From an uncultured Chiayiivirga sp. (GTDB lineage: Bacteria > Pseudomonadota > Gammaproteobacteria > Xanthomonadales > Xanthomonadaceae): a stretch of 64,000 nucleotides of DNA. Shown here piece by piece: positions 47,263 through 56,136 of the stretch. The translations under genes were made by a program, and so were the position numbers. Numbering within the stretch: the stretch's first letter is position 1; each line of letters starts with the position of its first letter. The notes below the pieces were generated by a model, which was not told where the DNA came from, ran no database searches, and was given only the letters and a program-made list of their open reading frames with translations. Location: assembly GCA_934525595.1 (NCBI GenBank), contig CAKSZJ010000011.1, forward strand, positions 1-64,000, in the 5' to 3' direction.

Positions 47263-47289
47263 GGCGCGTCTCATCGCATGAGACGCGCC
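47263..47289 (+). terminator. Terminator hairpin after fabB
   Basis: GGCGCGTCTCAT (47263-47274) pairs perfectly with ATGAGACGCGCC (47278-47289) across a three-base loop, 55 bp after the fabB stop. TCTGCC follows, a poor T-tract. Confidence 0.62.
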
Positions 47290-47326
47290 TCTGCCAGCCT
47301 GAGGCTCCCGTCACGAGGAGCCCGCC

Positions 47327-47809
47327 ATGTCCCGTCCACACCCGTCTCCCGGCATTCCCCTCGCCGATGCGCTGCTGCTGCACTGGCTGGCGATCGGCGC
47401 GCTGGCGCTGTTCCTGATTCCGCCGGCGCAGTGGCACAGCACGTCGATCGGCTGGCTGCCGTTCTGGGCGGCGATCGCCCCGGCGATGGCCTTGGCGCAG
47501 CGCTGCCTGCCGCGACTGGGGACGCGGGCGCGCAAGCGCCTACAATGCACGGCTCCCGTTCCTGCATTCATCCTCCCGCATCGCCATGACCATCACGCCC
47601 CAGGAAGCGCTTCAGCGCACCATCGAGCATCGCGAAATCTTCCACGACGAAATGGTCGCGCTGATGCGCCAGATCATGCGCGGGGACGTCTCGTCGGTGA
47701 TGACCGCCGCGATCCTCTCGGGGCTGCGCGTGAAGAAGGAAACCGTCGGCGAGATCGCCGGTGCCGCGCAGGTGATGCGCGAGTTCGCCGCCCGGGTCGA
47801 AGCGCCTGA
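47327..47809 (+). CDS. Small predicted membrane protein; 3' end overlaps trpD
   Basis: ATG 47327 has a clear Shine-Dalgarno sequence (AGGAG at 47316-47320) and opens into two hydrophobic segments ([19 protein letters not shown], then [15 protein letters not shown]), so the first 75 residues look real. After that the frame continues for another 85 residues inside trpD as arginine/histidine-rich text that resembles a shadow translation. Either a short membrane protein has lost its stop codon through a small indel, or the overlap is genuine. No family is recognised. It lies directly upstream of trpD. Confidence 0.45.
   Translation: MSRPHPSPGIPLADALLLHWLAIGALALFLIPPAQWHSTSIGWLPFWAAIAPAMALAQRCLPRLGTRARKRLQCTAPVPAFILPHRHDHHAPGSASAHHRASRNLPRRNGRADAPDHARGRLVGDDRRDPLGAAREEGNRRRDRRCRAGDARVRRPGRSA
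47541..47546 (+). promoter_or_regulatory. Possible -10 element for trpDC
   Basis: TACAAT at 47541-47546 lies 39 bp before the trpD ATG in otherwise GC-rich sequence. No convincing -35 box is visible 16-18 bp upstream. It would make trpDC independent of fabAB. Confidence 0.3.
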
Positions 47810-48626
47810 CGCCGAACACTTCATCGACGTCGTGGGTACCGGCGGCGACGGTGCCCATACCTTCAACATTTCCACCGCCAGCATCTTCGTGGTGGCCGCT
47901 GCCGGCGGGCGGGTGGCCAAGCACGGCAACCGCAGCGTGTCGTCGAAGTCCGGCAGTGCCGACGTGCTCGAATCGCTCGGTGCGGCGATCGACCTGCAGC
48001 CGGCGCAGGTCGCGCAGTGCATCGCCGAGACCGGCATCGGCTTCATGTTCGCGCCGATCCACCATCCGGCGATGAAGAATGTCGCGGCGGTGCGGCGCGA
48101 GATGGGCGTGCGCACCTTGTTCAACATCCTCGGGCCGCTGACCAACCCGGCCGGCGCGCCGAACATCCTGATGGGCGTTTTCCACCCCGACCTGGTCGGC
48201 ATCCAGGTGCGCGTGCTGGAGCGGCTGGGCGCGCGTCGCGCGCTGGTGGTGTGGGGGCGCGACGGCATGGATGAGATTTCGCTCGGCGCGGCAAGCCTGG
48301 TGGGCGAGCTGCGCGACGGCGTGGTGCGCGAGTACGAGGTCCACCCGGAAGACTTCGGCATCGCGATGGCCGCCAGCCGCAACCTGCGGGTGGAGAATGC
48401 CGAGGAGTCGCGCGCCATGCTGCTCGACGCGCTGGAGAACCGCCCCGGCCTGCCGCGCGAGATCGTCGCGCTCAATGCCGGCGCGGCGCTGTATGCGGCC
48501 GACCGCGCGGCGTCGATCGCCGAGGGCATCGCACTGGCGCGCGAGACGATGGCCAGCGGCGCGGCGCGTGCGCGCCTGGAGCAGTTCGTGACGACGACCA
48601 GGCGACTCAAGGAGCGCGGTGCATGA
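47586..48626 (+). CDS. trpD: Anthranilate phosphoribosyltransferase
   Basis: A 346-residue enzyme joining anthranilate and PRPP, the second step of tryptophan synthesis. The PRPP-binding signature [16 protein letters not shown] is followed by the conserved [21 protein letters not shown]. The anthranilate-site block is [20 protein letters not shown] then [18 protein letters not shown] 47586 gives the usual opening. The stop overlaps trpC by four bases (ATGA). Confidence 0.97.
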   Translation: MTITPQEALQRTIEHREIFHDEMVALMRQIMRGDVSSVMTAAILSGLRVKKETVGEIAGAAQVMREFAARVEAPDAEHFIDVVGTGGDGAHTFNISTASIFVVAAAGGRVAKHGNRSVSSKSGSADVLESLGAAIDLQPAQVAQCIAETGIGFMFAPIHHPAMKNVAAVRREMGVRTLFNILGPLTNPAGAPNILMGVFHPDLVGIQVRVLERLGARRALVVWGRDGMDEISLGAASLVGELRDGVVREYEVHPEDFGIAMAASRNLRVENAEESRAMLLDALENRPGLPREIVALNAGAALYAADRAASIAEGIALARETMASGAARARLEQFVTTTRRLKERGA

Positions 48627-49423
48627 GCGACATCCTCGAAAAGATCCTGGCCCGCAAGCGCGAGGAAGTCGATGCGCGCCGCGCGCGCGTGTCGCAGGCG
48701 GAACTGGCCGCGTGCTGCGCCGGGGCCGATCCGGTGCGCGGGTTCGCCGCCGCGCTGCAGCGCAGGATCGTCGCCGGCGAGGCCGCGGTGATCGCCGAGG
48801 TGAAGAAGGCCAGCCCGTCGAAGGGCCTGATTCGCGCCGACTTCGATCCGGCGCAGATCGCGCGGAGCTACGAGGCTGGCGGCGCGGCCTGCCTGTCGGT
48901 GCTGACCGACGTCGATTTCTTCCAGGGGGCCGATGCCTACCTGCAGGCTGCACGCGCGGCCTGCGCGCTGCCGGTGCTGCGCAAGGATTTCACCCTCGAT
49001 GCCTACCAGGTATACGAGGCGCGCGCGCTGGGTGCCGACTGCATCCTGCTGATCGTCGCCGCACTCGACGATGCGCAGCTGCACGACCTCTCCGCGCTGG
49101 CCCGTTCGATCGGCCTGGACGTGCTGGTGGAAGTGCACGATGCCGGAGAGCTGGCGCGCGCGCTGGCGCTGCCGGCCGACGCGGGCCTGCTGCTGGGCGT
49201 CAACAACCGCAACCTGCGCAGCTTCGAGGTCTCGCTCGACACCACCCTGGCACTCCGGGAGAGCCTGCCACCGGGCCGCGGCCTGGTGACCGAAAGCGGC
49301 ATCCACACCCGTGAAGACGTCGCGCGGATGCGTCAGGCCGGTGTCCACGCCTTCCTGATCGGTGAAGCCTTCATGCGCGCCGCCGAGCCGGGTGCCGAGC
49401 TGGCGCGTCTCTTCGCGCCCTGA
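48623..49423 (+). CDS. trpC: Indole-3-glycerol phosphate synthase
   Basis: A 266-residue TIM-barrel enzyme of tryptophan synthesis. Conserved segments include the opening [89 protein letters not shown] and [13 protein letters not shown]. It is monofunctional (no TrpF fusion). It is coupled to trpD by an ATGA overlap. Together with the following sensor, clp and speD it reproduces an order known from Xanthomonas. Confidence 0.97.
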   Translation: MSDILEKILARKREEVDARRARVSQAELAACCAGADPVRGFAAALQRRIVAGEAAVIAEVKKASPSKGLIRADFDPAQIARSYEAGGAACLSVLTDVDFFQGADAYLQAARAACALPVLRKDFTLDAYQVYEARALGADCILLIVAALDDAQLHDLSALARSIGLDVLVEVHDAGELARALALPADAGLLLGVNNRNLRSFEVSLDTTLALRESLPPGRGLVTESGIHTREDVARMRQAGVHAFLIGEAFMRAAEPGAELARLFAP

Positions 49424-49485
49424 GGCGCGTCCGCCGCGCCGCGTTTGGCGGCATACTCCAGATTCGCTGTCAGGGGGATGGAACG

Positions 49486-52440
49486 CTGGGCAGATTCTCG
49501 CGCGCACTTGGCAGCCTCATCCTGACGTGCCTGCTGCTCGCGGCCGGCGCGACCGATGCGCTGGACCCGTCGCATCGCGTGAGCGAGTACACGGTCACCG
49601 CCTGGAGCATGGAGGACGGCCTGTCGCACAACCTCGTCCATGCGCTGGCGCAGGACGCCGAGGGATACCTGTGGATCGGTTCGTGGGAAGGAGCCGCGCG
49701 TTTCAACGGGCGCAGCTTCACGCTATTCGACAAGCACACCGCGCCGGGAATCTCGCTCGCGGGTGCCCGCACGATCCTGCGCGATCACGATGACGCGCTG
49801 CTGTTCGGAACGGCGCAGAGCGGCGTGGTGCGCCTGGCTGCGGGACGCTGGGAAACGCTGGAGCCGACCGCGGCGCAGCGGCTGCGTGCCCTGGTGCTGC
49901 TGCGAGGCGGCGATGGCGCCCTGTGGATCGGCACCGATTCGGGGCTGTGGCGGCTGTCCGGCGAGAGCGCCCTGGATGACGTCGGCAGCGCCGTCGGCCT
50001 GCCGGTGGGGTCGGTGTTCGCGCTGCTTGAGCTGGGCGCCGACGGCCTTCTGATCGGTGCCGAACGCGGCGCATTCCTGCTGCGCGACGGCCAGCTTTCG
50101 GCCTGGGGGCAGCGACACGGGATTCCGGAAGGGCCGGTGCGCAGCCTGCTCCGGCGCGATGACGGCGACATCGTGGTGGCCGGCGGTGAGGGCGTCTTTC
50201 TCGCTTCGCCGGATGGCCAGGTCGCGCAGATCGTCACGCGTGAAATCGAGGCAGTGACGGAAGACCGCGACGGCGCGCTCTGGCTCAATGCGACCTCCGG
50301 CGGCCTGATCCGCTACCAGCACGGCGAACAGGAGACCATCGACGAACGCCTCGGCCTGCATGGCCGCGCCAGCCAGGCGCTGATGGAAGACCGCGAGGGC
50401 GTGATCTGGGTGGGCACGACCAACGGCCTGTTCCGCATCGCCGATGCGCCCGCATACGGCCTGGGCACCGCGCGCGGGCTGGGCGACAACTACCCGCGCA
50501 CCATCCTCCGACATCCGGGCGGGGCGCTCTACGTCGGTCATGCGCGCGGGCTGGATCGCTGGGAGAACGGGCAGTTCAGCCAGGTTTCGCTCGGAGCGTA
50601 CGAGACGTCCGTCCTGTCGCTGGCCGTCGCGCGCGACGGCGGACTGTGGATCGGGACGTATGACCGCGGCGCGCTGCACCTGCCGCCGGACGGCGGCACG
50701 GAGGCGATCCGCTTCATCGACGACCGCGACGGACTGCCGACCCGTCACGTTCGCGCCCTGTACGAAGCCGCCGATGGCAGCCTCTGGATCGGCACCACCG
50801 GCGGCCTGGTGCGGCGCTGGCCCGACGGGCGCGTGGAGCCGATCGAGGATGCGCCGGGGCACTTCGGCGCCTTCGTCCGAAGCCTGTCTCCCGCGCGCGA
50901 GGGCGGCCTGTGGATCGGAATGGCCGATGGCCTGATGCGTTGGCATCCCGATGGGCGCACCGAGCGCTGGCTGGCCAGCGCCGGATTCCCCGGCATCGGC
51001 GTCTTCGAGGTGCTCGAAACCGCGCGGGGCAGCGCCTTCATCGGCACCGATCGCGGCCTGCTGCGCCTGTACGACGGGCGCTTCACCGTGTTCGATCGCG
51101 CCGCGGGCCTCCCCAACGAGACGATTTTCCGGGTGCTGCGCGATGAGCTCGGCGCGCTGTGGCTGTGCAGCAACCGCGGTGCGTTCCGGATCGACCCGGT
51201 GCAGTTCGAGGAAATGGATGCCGGAGCACGCGATCGGGTCTCGGTCGACACCGTGGACCGTTCGAGCGGGATGCCGAGCAGCCAGTGCAACGGTGGCAGC
51301 GGGCCGGCCGGCGATCTGGACGGTGAAGGCGCGCTGTGGTTTCCCACCGCGCTGGGCGTGGCTGTGATCGACCCGGGCGCGGTGGCCGCGCGCAGCCTGG
51401 TCCGGGTGCCGGTGCGCATCGAAGGCATACAGGTGGACGGCGAGGCGCGCTCACCCGGGAATCTGCAGGTGCTGTCGTCCAAGACGCGGCGCGTGGTCAT
51501 CCAGTACATCGGCCTGCATCTGCGCGCGCCCCAGGGCGTGCGCTACCGCTACCGCATGATCGGCTTCGATCCGGGCTGGATCGAGGCCGGCACCGGTACC
51601 GAGGCGGTCTACACCAACCTCCCGGTCGGGCCATTGCGCTTCGAAGTGCAGGCCACCATGGCGCCGGCGGATTGGCAGGCGCTCGAAGAGCCGTCCACCG
51701 CCACGCTCGATCTGGAGCAGCTGCCTCCGCTGTGGCTGCAACCGTGGTTCATCGGGCTGGCGCTGCTCGGACTGGTGGCGCTGCTGCTGGGCCTGGTCGC
51801 ATGGCGTTTGGCCTCGTTCCGCGTCCAGCAGGCGCGCCTGCGACGCATCATCGATGCGCGCACCCACGAGCTGAGCACGAAGAACCAGGCCCTTCTGGCC
51901 GCGGACCGCGAACGCGAATCGCTGCTGCGTCAGCTTGCCTACCAAGCCAGCCACGACGCCCTGACCGGACTAGCCAACCGGCGCGCCGGCGAGGAGCGCC
52001 TGGCCTCGGCCATCGAGGCCGCCGAACGGACCGGAATGCCGCTGTGTGCGGCGCTGCTGGACGTGGATCACTTCAAGCAGGTCAACGACAGCCACGGACA
52101 CGCGGCGGGCGATGCCGTGCTGCGCCATCTGGGCATCCTTCTCTCCGGCGCCGGCTTCGTGCGACCGGAGGACGTGGCCCGCCACGGCGGCGAGGAGTTC
52201 CTCCTGATCCTTCCGCGCCTGGGCCTTGATGCCGCCATCGAGCGCCTGAGCGCGCTCGGCAACGCCGTGGCGAGCAGTACCGTCGACCTGGGCGACGGCA
52301 GCCGCCTGTCCTGTTCGGTCAGCGCCGGCGTCGCGCAGTGGCAGCCGGGCATGACGCCCAGCCGGCTGATTGCCAAGGCCGACCGGCGGCTCTATCTGGC
52401 CAAGCAGCAGGGCCGCGACCGGGTGGTCGCAGAAGGCTGA
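49486..52440 (+). CDS. Two-component-type beta-propeller sensor fused to a diguanylate cyclase
   Basis: A periplasmic sensor with a cytoplasmic GGDEF output making cyclic di-GMP. About fourteen propeller blades (Reg_prop-type G-x-L-W-I-G-T repeats, for example GALWIGTDSGLWRL and GSLWIGTTGGLVRR) are followed by a Y_Y_Y domain (RYRYRMIGFDPGWIE). One membrane helix (WFIGLALLGLVALLLGLVA), a short coiled coil and a GGDEF domain with active-type RHGGEEFLLI come next. The standard start is GTG 49579, but the frame is open upstream and encodes a fine signal peptide (FSRALGSLILTCLLLAAG) with no ATG/GTG/TTG. CTG 49486, eight bases after AGGGGGA, would give 984 residues, so it is used here. Confidence 0.85.
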   Translation: MGRFSRALGSLILTCLLLAAGATDALDPSHRVSEYTVTAWSMEDGLSHNLVHALAQDAEGYLWIGSWEGAARFNGRSFTLFDKHTAPGISLAGARTILRDHDDALLFGTAQSGVVRLAAGRWETLEPTAAQRLRALVLLRGGDGALWIGTDSGLWRLSGESALDDVGSAVGLPVGSVFALLELGADGLLIGAERGAFLLRDGQLSAWGQRHGIPEGPVRSLLRRDDGDIVVAGGEGVFLASPDGQVAQIVTREIEAVTEDRDGALWLNATSGGLIRYQHGEQETIDERLGLHGRASQALMEDREGVIWVGTTNGLFRIADAPAYGLGTARGLGDNYPRTILRHPGGALYVGHARGLDRWENGQFSQVSLGAYETSVLSLAVARDGGLWIGTYDRGALHLPPDGGTEAIRFIDDRDGLPTRHVRALYEAADGSLWIGTTGGLVRRWPDGRVEPIEDAPGHFGAFVRSLSPAREGGLWIGMADGLMRWHPDGRTERWLASAGFPGIGVFEVLETARGSAFIGTDRGLLRLYDGRFTVFDRAAGLPNETIFRVLRDELGALWLCSNRGAFRIDPVQFEEMDAGARDRVSVDTVDRSSGMPSSQCNGGSGPAGDLDGEGALWFPTALGVAVIDPGAVAARSLVRVPVRIEGIQVDGEARSPGNLQVLSSKTRRVVIQYIGLHLRAPQGVRYRYRMIGFDPGWIEAGTGTEAVYTNLPVGPLRFEVQATMAPADWQALEEPSTATLDLEQLPPLWLQPWFIGLALLGLVALLLGLVAWRLASFRVQQARLRRIIDARTHELSTKNQALLAADRERESLLRQLAYQASHDALTGLANRRAGEERLASAIEAAERTGMPLCAALLDVDHFKQVNDSHGHAAGDAVLRHLGILLSGAGFVRPEDVARHGGEEFLLILPRLGLDAAIERLSALGNAVASSTVDLGDGSRLSCSVSAGVAQWQPGMTPSRLIAKADRRLYLAKQQGRDRVVAEG

Positions 52441-52459
52441 GGCGCCGTACCGCGGCCGG

Positions 52460-53167
52460 TCAGGCGGCCGGCGGGCGGTCCATCAGCACCACGATGGTCT
52501 TGCCGCGCGCGCGCAACATGCCGCGCTCCTCCAGCTGCTTGAGCACCCGCCCGGCCATCTCGCGCGAGCAGCCGACGATGCGCGCCAGCTCCTGGCGGGA
52601 GACGCGGATCTGGGTGCCTTCCGGATGACTCATCGCATCGGGTTCGTGGCACAGGTCCAGAATGGTGTTGGCGATGCGGTTGGAGACGTCCATGAAGGCC
52701 AGGCGGCTGGCCTTGCGCCCGGTGTGCAGCAGGCGCCGGGTGAGCTGGCTGCCGATGGCGAACAGCAGGCGCGGGCACTCCTCCCGCAGCAGTCCGCCGA
52801 ACAGCGTGGCGAGGCGCTCGTGGCTGATTTCGGCCAGTTCGCAGGCGGTGCGGGTGCGCAGCACCACGTCGCGCTGCGGCGCGCTGATGAACACCCCGGT
52901 CTCGCCGACGAACTCGCCCGGGTTGATGTAGGTGAGCACCAGCTCGCGGCCGTCCTCCTCCTCGCTGATGACGCTGAGCGAGCCGCTGATGACGTAGTAC
53001 ATGCTCGTCGCCGGGTCGCCCGGCCGGAACACATCGGTACGCGAGGGGTAGCGACGGCGGTGGCAGTGCGCCAGGAATCGCTGGATGGTCTGCTCGCTGG
53101 GCGCCAGGGACTCGGGCCGCTGCGGACGACGGAGCGTGTCCTGGAGGGGAAAGTGACCGTTTGCCAT
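52460..53167 (-). CDS. clp: CRP-like global regulator Clp
   Basis: A 235-residue CRP/FNR-family regulator. The cyclic-nucleotide-binding fold (DVFRPGDPATSMYYVISGSLSVI, GEFVGETGVF) leads through a long helix to the winged HTH (RVSRQELARIVGCSREMAGRVLKQLEE). Overall it is very close to Xanthomonas Clp, which responds to c-di-GMP rather than cAMP. ATG 53167 is preferred over GTG 53191 because the latter lies inside a CRP-type operator. It is convergent with a GGDEF gene (19 bp apart) and divergent from speD, as in Xanthomonas. Confidence 0.93.
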   Translation of the reverse strand: MANGHFPLQDTLRRPQRPESLAPSEQTIQRFLAHCHRRRYPSRTDVFRPGDPATSMYYVISGSLSVISEEEDGRELVLTYINPGEFVGETGVFISAPQRDVVLRTRTACELAEISHERLATLFGGLLREECPRLLFAIGSQLTRRLLHTGRKASRLAFMDVSNRIANTILDLCHEPDAMSHPEGTQIRVSRQELARIVGCSREMAGRVLKQLEERGMLRARGKTIVVLMDRPPAA

Positions 53168-53177
53168 GAAATGCACC

Positions 53178-53191
53178 GTGACGTGATTCAC
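53178..53191. promoter_or_regulatory. CRP/Clp-type operator adjacent to the clp start
   Basis: GTGACGTGATTCAC is a perfect GTGA-N6-TCAC core of the CRP/Clp consensus. It ends 11 bases from the clp start codon, a position suited to autorepression. Confidence 0.6.
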
Positions 53192-53231
53192 CCTCTAGCT
53201 TAACGTGCGCAGAAGCAGGATGGGCGATTGC

Positions 53232-53245
53232 GTGAATTCCGTCAC
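53232..53245. promoter_or_regulatory. Second CRP/Clp-type operator in the clp-speD gap
   Basis: GTGAATTCCGTCAC is another perfect GTGA-N6-TCAC core, 54 bp from the first and 104 bp before the speD start. It could regulate clp, speD or both. Confidence 0.6.
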
Positions 53246-53348
53246 CAGACGCGATAGGCGCGCCGCGAATGGGGCGGTCAGGATTTCATTCCGCGCCCGA
53301 TTTGTTCGATAATCGCTTCCTTCCGCCGCCCTCCATAGGACACCTGCG

Positions 53349-54179
53349 TTGGTCAAGCCGCTGCCGCGTCTGAAGCTCCAGGGCTTCAACAATCTCACCA
53401 AGGCCCTGAGCTTCAACATCTACGACGTCTGCTATGCGATCACCGAAGAGCAACGCCGGCGCTACATCGAATACATCGACGAAGCCTACAACGCCGAGCG
53501 CCTGACGCAGATCCTGACGGATGTCGCCGAGATCATCGGTGCCAACATTCTCAACGTCGCGCGCCAGGACTACGATCCTCAAGGCGCCTCGGTGACCATC
53601 CTCATTTCCGAGGAGCCGATCATCGACAAGAAGCAGGCCGGCAAGGAAGTGCTGGCCGGCGCGATGCGCGAGCACGTCGATGCCGAACACCTCGACGCCA
53701 GCGTGGTGGCGCATCTGGACAAGAGTCACATCACCGTCCACACCTATCCGGAAACACATCCGCAGAACGGCATTGCCACCTTCCGCGCCGATATCGACGT
53801 GGCCACCTGCGGGGTGATTTCGCCGCTCAAGGCGCTCAACTACCTGATCGAGAGCTTCGAGTCGGACATCGTGGTGATGGACTACCGGGTGCGCGGCTTC
53901 ACCCGCGACGTGAAGGGCAAGAAGCACTTCATCGACCACAAGATCAACTCGATCCAGGACTTCCTCGCCAAGGGCATCAAGAGCCGTTACGAGATGTTCG
54001 ACGTGAACGTCTACCAGGAAAACATCTTCCACACCAAGATGCACGTGAAGGATTTCGACCTGGACACCTACCTGTTCGAGGAAAAGGCCAAGAACCTCTC
54101 GTTCAAGGAGCGCCAGCGCATCGAGATGCAGCTGCGCCAGGAGGTCGAGGAGCTGTTCCACGGGCGCAATCTGGACTGA
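53349..54179 (+). CDS. speD: S-adenosylmethionine decarboxylase proenzyme
   Basis: A 276-residue pyruvoyl-dependent decarboxylase of the E. coli SpeD type, making decarboxylated SAM for spermidine. Self-cleavage should occur before the Ser in [14 protein letters not shown]. Further conserved blocks are [41 protein letters not shown] and [19 protein letters not shown]. The start is TTG 53349 ([19 protein letters not shown] follows, as in Xanthomonas). speA is in the same window, which suggests an arginine-agmatine route feeding this step. Confidence 0.95.
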   Translation: MVKPLPRLKLQGFNNLTKALSFNIYDVCYAITEEQRRRYIEYIDEAYNAERLTQILTDVAEIIGANILNVARQDYDPQGASVTILISEEPIIDKKQAGKEVLAGAMREHVDAEHLDASVVAHLDKSHITVHTYPETHPQNGIATFRADIDVATCGVISPLKALNYLIESFESDIVVMDYRVRGFTRDVKGKKHFIDHKINSIQDFLAKGIKSRYEMFDVNVYQENIFHTKMHVKDFDLDTYLFEEKAKNLSFKERQRIEMQLRQEVEELFHGRNLD

Positions 54180-54217
54180 CGCGCCCAGCCCCGCGTTCGG
54201 GGTTGCCAGAAAACGCA

Positions 54218-54243
54218 GACGGCCCGGGACATCCCGGGCCGTC
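54218..54243. terminator. Strong convergent terminator between speD and the TSP3 protein gene
   Basis: GACGGCCCGGG (54218-54228) pairs perfectly with CCCGGGCCGTC (54233-54243) across ACAT, followed by GTCGTTT. It lies between convergent genes and could act both ways. Confidence 0.72.
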
Positions 54244-54260
54244 GTCGTTTCGGCGTGTCG

Positions 54261-55901
54261 TCAGATGTTCCGCAACACGCCGCAGCGCAGGGACGCGCGC
54301 GGTCCCGGCGGCGGCAGGGCGTGCCGGGGCGGAAGCTGCGCGATCCTGGCGTGCAGCACGGGCACGGCCTCAAAGCCATCCATGAAGATGATCTCGCAGG
54401 CGTCGCCGATGCCGTTGCCGTTCTCGTCCTCCTGCCCGGGGTTGGGCACCAGCGGGCAGTTGTCCAGCGCATTGGGCACGCCGTCGCCATCGGCATCGGG
54501 GTCGCAGGCATCGCCCAGGCCATCCCCGTCGATGTCGCCCTGTCCGGGGTTGGGCACCAGCGGGCAGTTGTCCGCACCATCGTCCACGTCATCCCCGTCG
54601 GCATCGCCCTGGCAGGCGTCGCCGATGCCGTTGCCATCGGTATCGGTCTGATCCGGGTTGATCACCAGCGGGCAGTTGTCGGACCAGTCGTCGATGCCGT
54701 CGCCGTCGTCGTCAGGGTCGCAGGCGTTTCCGAGGCCGTCGCCATCGCCGTCGGCCTGGTCGGGATTGACGGTCAGCGGGCAGTTGTCGAGGTCGTCGGG
54801 AACGCCATCTCCATCGTCGTCGTCTTCGCAGGCATCGCCGATGCCATCGCCGTCCGCGTCCGACTGGCCCGGATTCACGTCGATCGGGCAGTTGTCGGCA
54901 TCATCGGGTACGCCGTCATCGTCCCCGTCGCAGGCATCGCCCACGCCGTCGCCGTTGCTGTCGGCCTGGTCGGGATTGGCAACGAGCGGGCAGTTGTCCT
55001 GGCCGTTGCCGACGCCATCGCCGTCCATGTCCTCGTCGCAGGCGTCGCCGATGCCGTCACCGTCCGTGTCCTGCTGCCCGGGATTGGGGATCGCGGGACA
55101 GTTGTCGTGGGCGTCGTCTGCGCCGTCTCCGTCGCCGTCGAGCCAGGCCCCGCAACCGGTCAGTTTCACGCTCGCACTGCCCAGCACGATGCTGCCGCGA
55201 AGCGTTCCGATCGCCGCAAGCACGCTGTTGCTGGCATCAAGATGGAGGGCGCGGACCGTGAACACGCCGTTCTCCAGAACCTGCTGGTTCAGCACCACCT
55301 TGATGCCCAGGAGGTCGAGCAGCACGGTATTGGGTGCGGGATTGAGCGGCACGGTCACCGGGAGGCCCGAGACCGTGACCTGTGCGTTGCTCAGGCTGGC
55401 GCTGCCCTGGTAGTGCGGCACGGTGCCGCTGCAGGTGCCGCTGGCGGTGGCGACGAGCGCGTCGGCCGAGAGCGACAGCAGATCAAGCACTCCCGCCAGC
55501 TGGAGTTTCAGGGCGGCCTGGTCGGCTTGGCCGGTGGCCGATACGGTTTCCGGTATCAGGGCGCCCTGCGTCTGGGCGGACAACGTCCCGGTCGAGAGCA
55601 CGTTGCCCAGCAGGCCGAGATTCACCGAAACGCCCGTCGTGGTGTCGCTCAGGGAAAAATCCGGGGGCGCGTGGCCCGAGATGTCCTCAGGCAGCGGATC
55701 CAGCCGCACCGGAATCGCCGAACCGAGCAGCGGCACCAGCTCGATATCCACCGTGGCGCCGTGTCCTTGCCCCTGCGCCGCTGTCGTCGCCAGGGCCGGC
55801 AATGAAGCTGCAGCGGCGAGCAGCAGCACCGCCAGTCGCGCCAGGGAACCGGGCCGGATGCGGGTTGGCATGCCGGCAAAAGAATCCATCGCGAAAAACA
55901 T
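54261..55901 (-). CDS. Secreted thrombospondin type 3 repeat protein
   Basis: A 546-residue exported protein. The start at 55901 has AGGAGG six bases upstream. The signal peptide runs to ALATTAAQ (about 40). Residues 45-250 form a beta-rich domain without a recognised family, containing one Cys pair. Residues about 252-504 are seven calcium-binding TSP3 repeats with the pattern DNCPxxxNPxQxDxDGDGxGDACD. The end has IFMDGFE followed by a 33-residue proline/arginine tail. I recall IF-x-DGFE-type endings in many Lysobacterales secreted proteins, possibly a sorting or anchoring signal. Function unknown; adhesion or matrix roles are guesses. Confidence 0.85.
   Translation of the reverse strand: MFFAMDSFAGMPTRIRPGSLARLAVLLLAAAASLPALATTAAQGQGHGATVDIELVPLLGSAIPVRLDPLPEDISGHAPPDFSLSDTTTGVSVNLGLLGNVLSTGTLSAQTQGALIPETVSATGQADQAALKLQLAGVLDLLSLSADALVATASGTCSGTVPHYQGSASLSNAQVTVSGLPVTVPLNPAPNTVLLDLLGIKVVLNQQVLENGVFTVRALHLDASNSVLAAIGTLRGSIVLGSASVKLTGCGAWLDGDGDGADDAHDNCPAIPNPGQQDTDGDGIGDACDEDMDGDGVGNGQDNCPLVANPDQADSNGDGVGDACDGDDDGVPDDADNCPIDVNPGQSDADGDGIGDACEDDDDGDGVPDDLDNCPLTVNPDQADGDGDGLGNACDPDDDGDGIDDWSDNCPLVINPDQTDTDGNGIGDACQGDADGDDVDDGADNCPLVPNPGQGDIDGDGLGDACDPDADGDGVPNALDNCPLVPNPGQEDENGNGIGDACEIIFMDGFEAVPVLHARIAQLPPRHALPPPGPRASLRCGVLRNI
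54392..55140. repeat. Seven tandem TSP3-encoding repeats (about 105-108 bp each)
   Basis: The DNA encodes seven successive units each containing an NCP...NPxQ block and Asp-rich calcium loops, in units of about 35-36 codons. On the + strand the recurring landmark is CGGGCAGTTGTC, seen near 54444, 54551, 54670, 54778, 54886 and 54989, with a GGGACAGTTGTC variant near 55092. Repeat number may vary between strains by recombination. Confidence 0.8.
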
Positions 55902-55990
55902 GATCGTCCTCCTGTGTTTTCCGAACGTTGAACATCCGATGCCGAGGCCGAAGCTAATCCACGCGGCCGCAATCTGGCCAACGAGAAAAA

Positions 55991-56016
55991 TTCACGGGGA
56001 GGTGAATAAAAGTGAA
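55991..56016. promoter_or_regulatory. Candidate operator between the TSP3 gene and the LysR gene
   Basis: TTCAC (55991-55995), GTGAA (56002-56006) and GTGAA (56012-56016) form an inverted repeat plus a direct repeat with a 10-bp period in an AT-rich window. It lies between divergent genes, so the LysR protein itself is an obvious candidate binder. TATAGT at 56019-56024 could be a -10. Confidence 0.4.
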
Positions 56017-56136
56017 CTTATAGTGAGGTAGGAAAAGTCCTATGGCGGGAGCGTCGCGGAAGGGCTAATGGATGACAGGCGGGTCATTTACTGGCGACGC
56101 GCGACGCCATGCCGTCCGACAAGGGGGTCCAGGATC

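Noticed and set aside
54392..55140. Regular direct repeats that could suggest a CRISPR array
   Set aside because: The repeats are in frame with an exported protein and encode TSP3 calcium-binding motifs. Unit length and lack of unique spacers exclude CRISPR.
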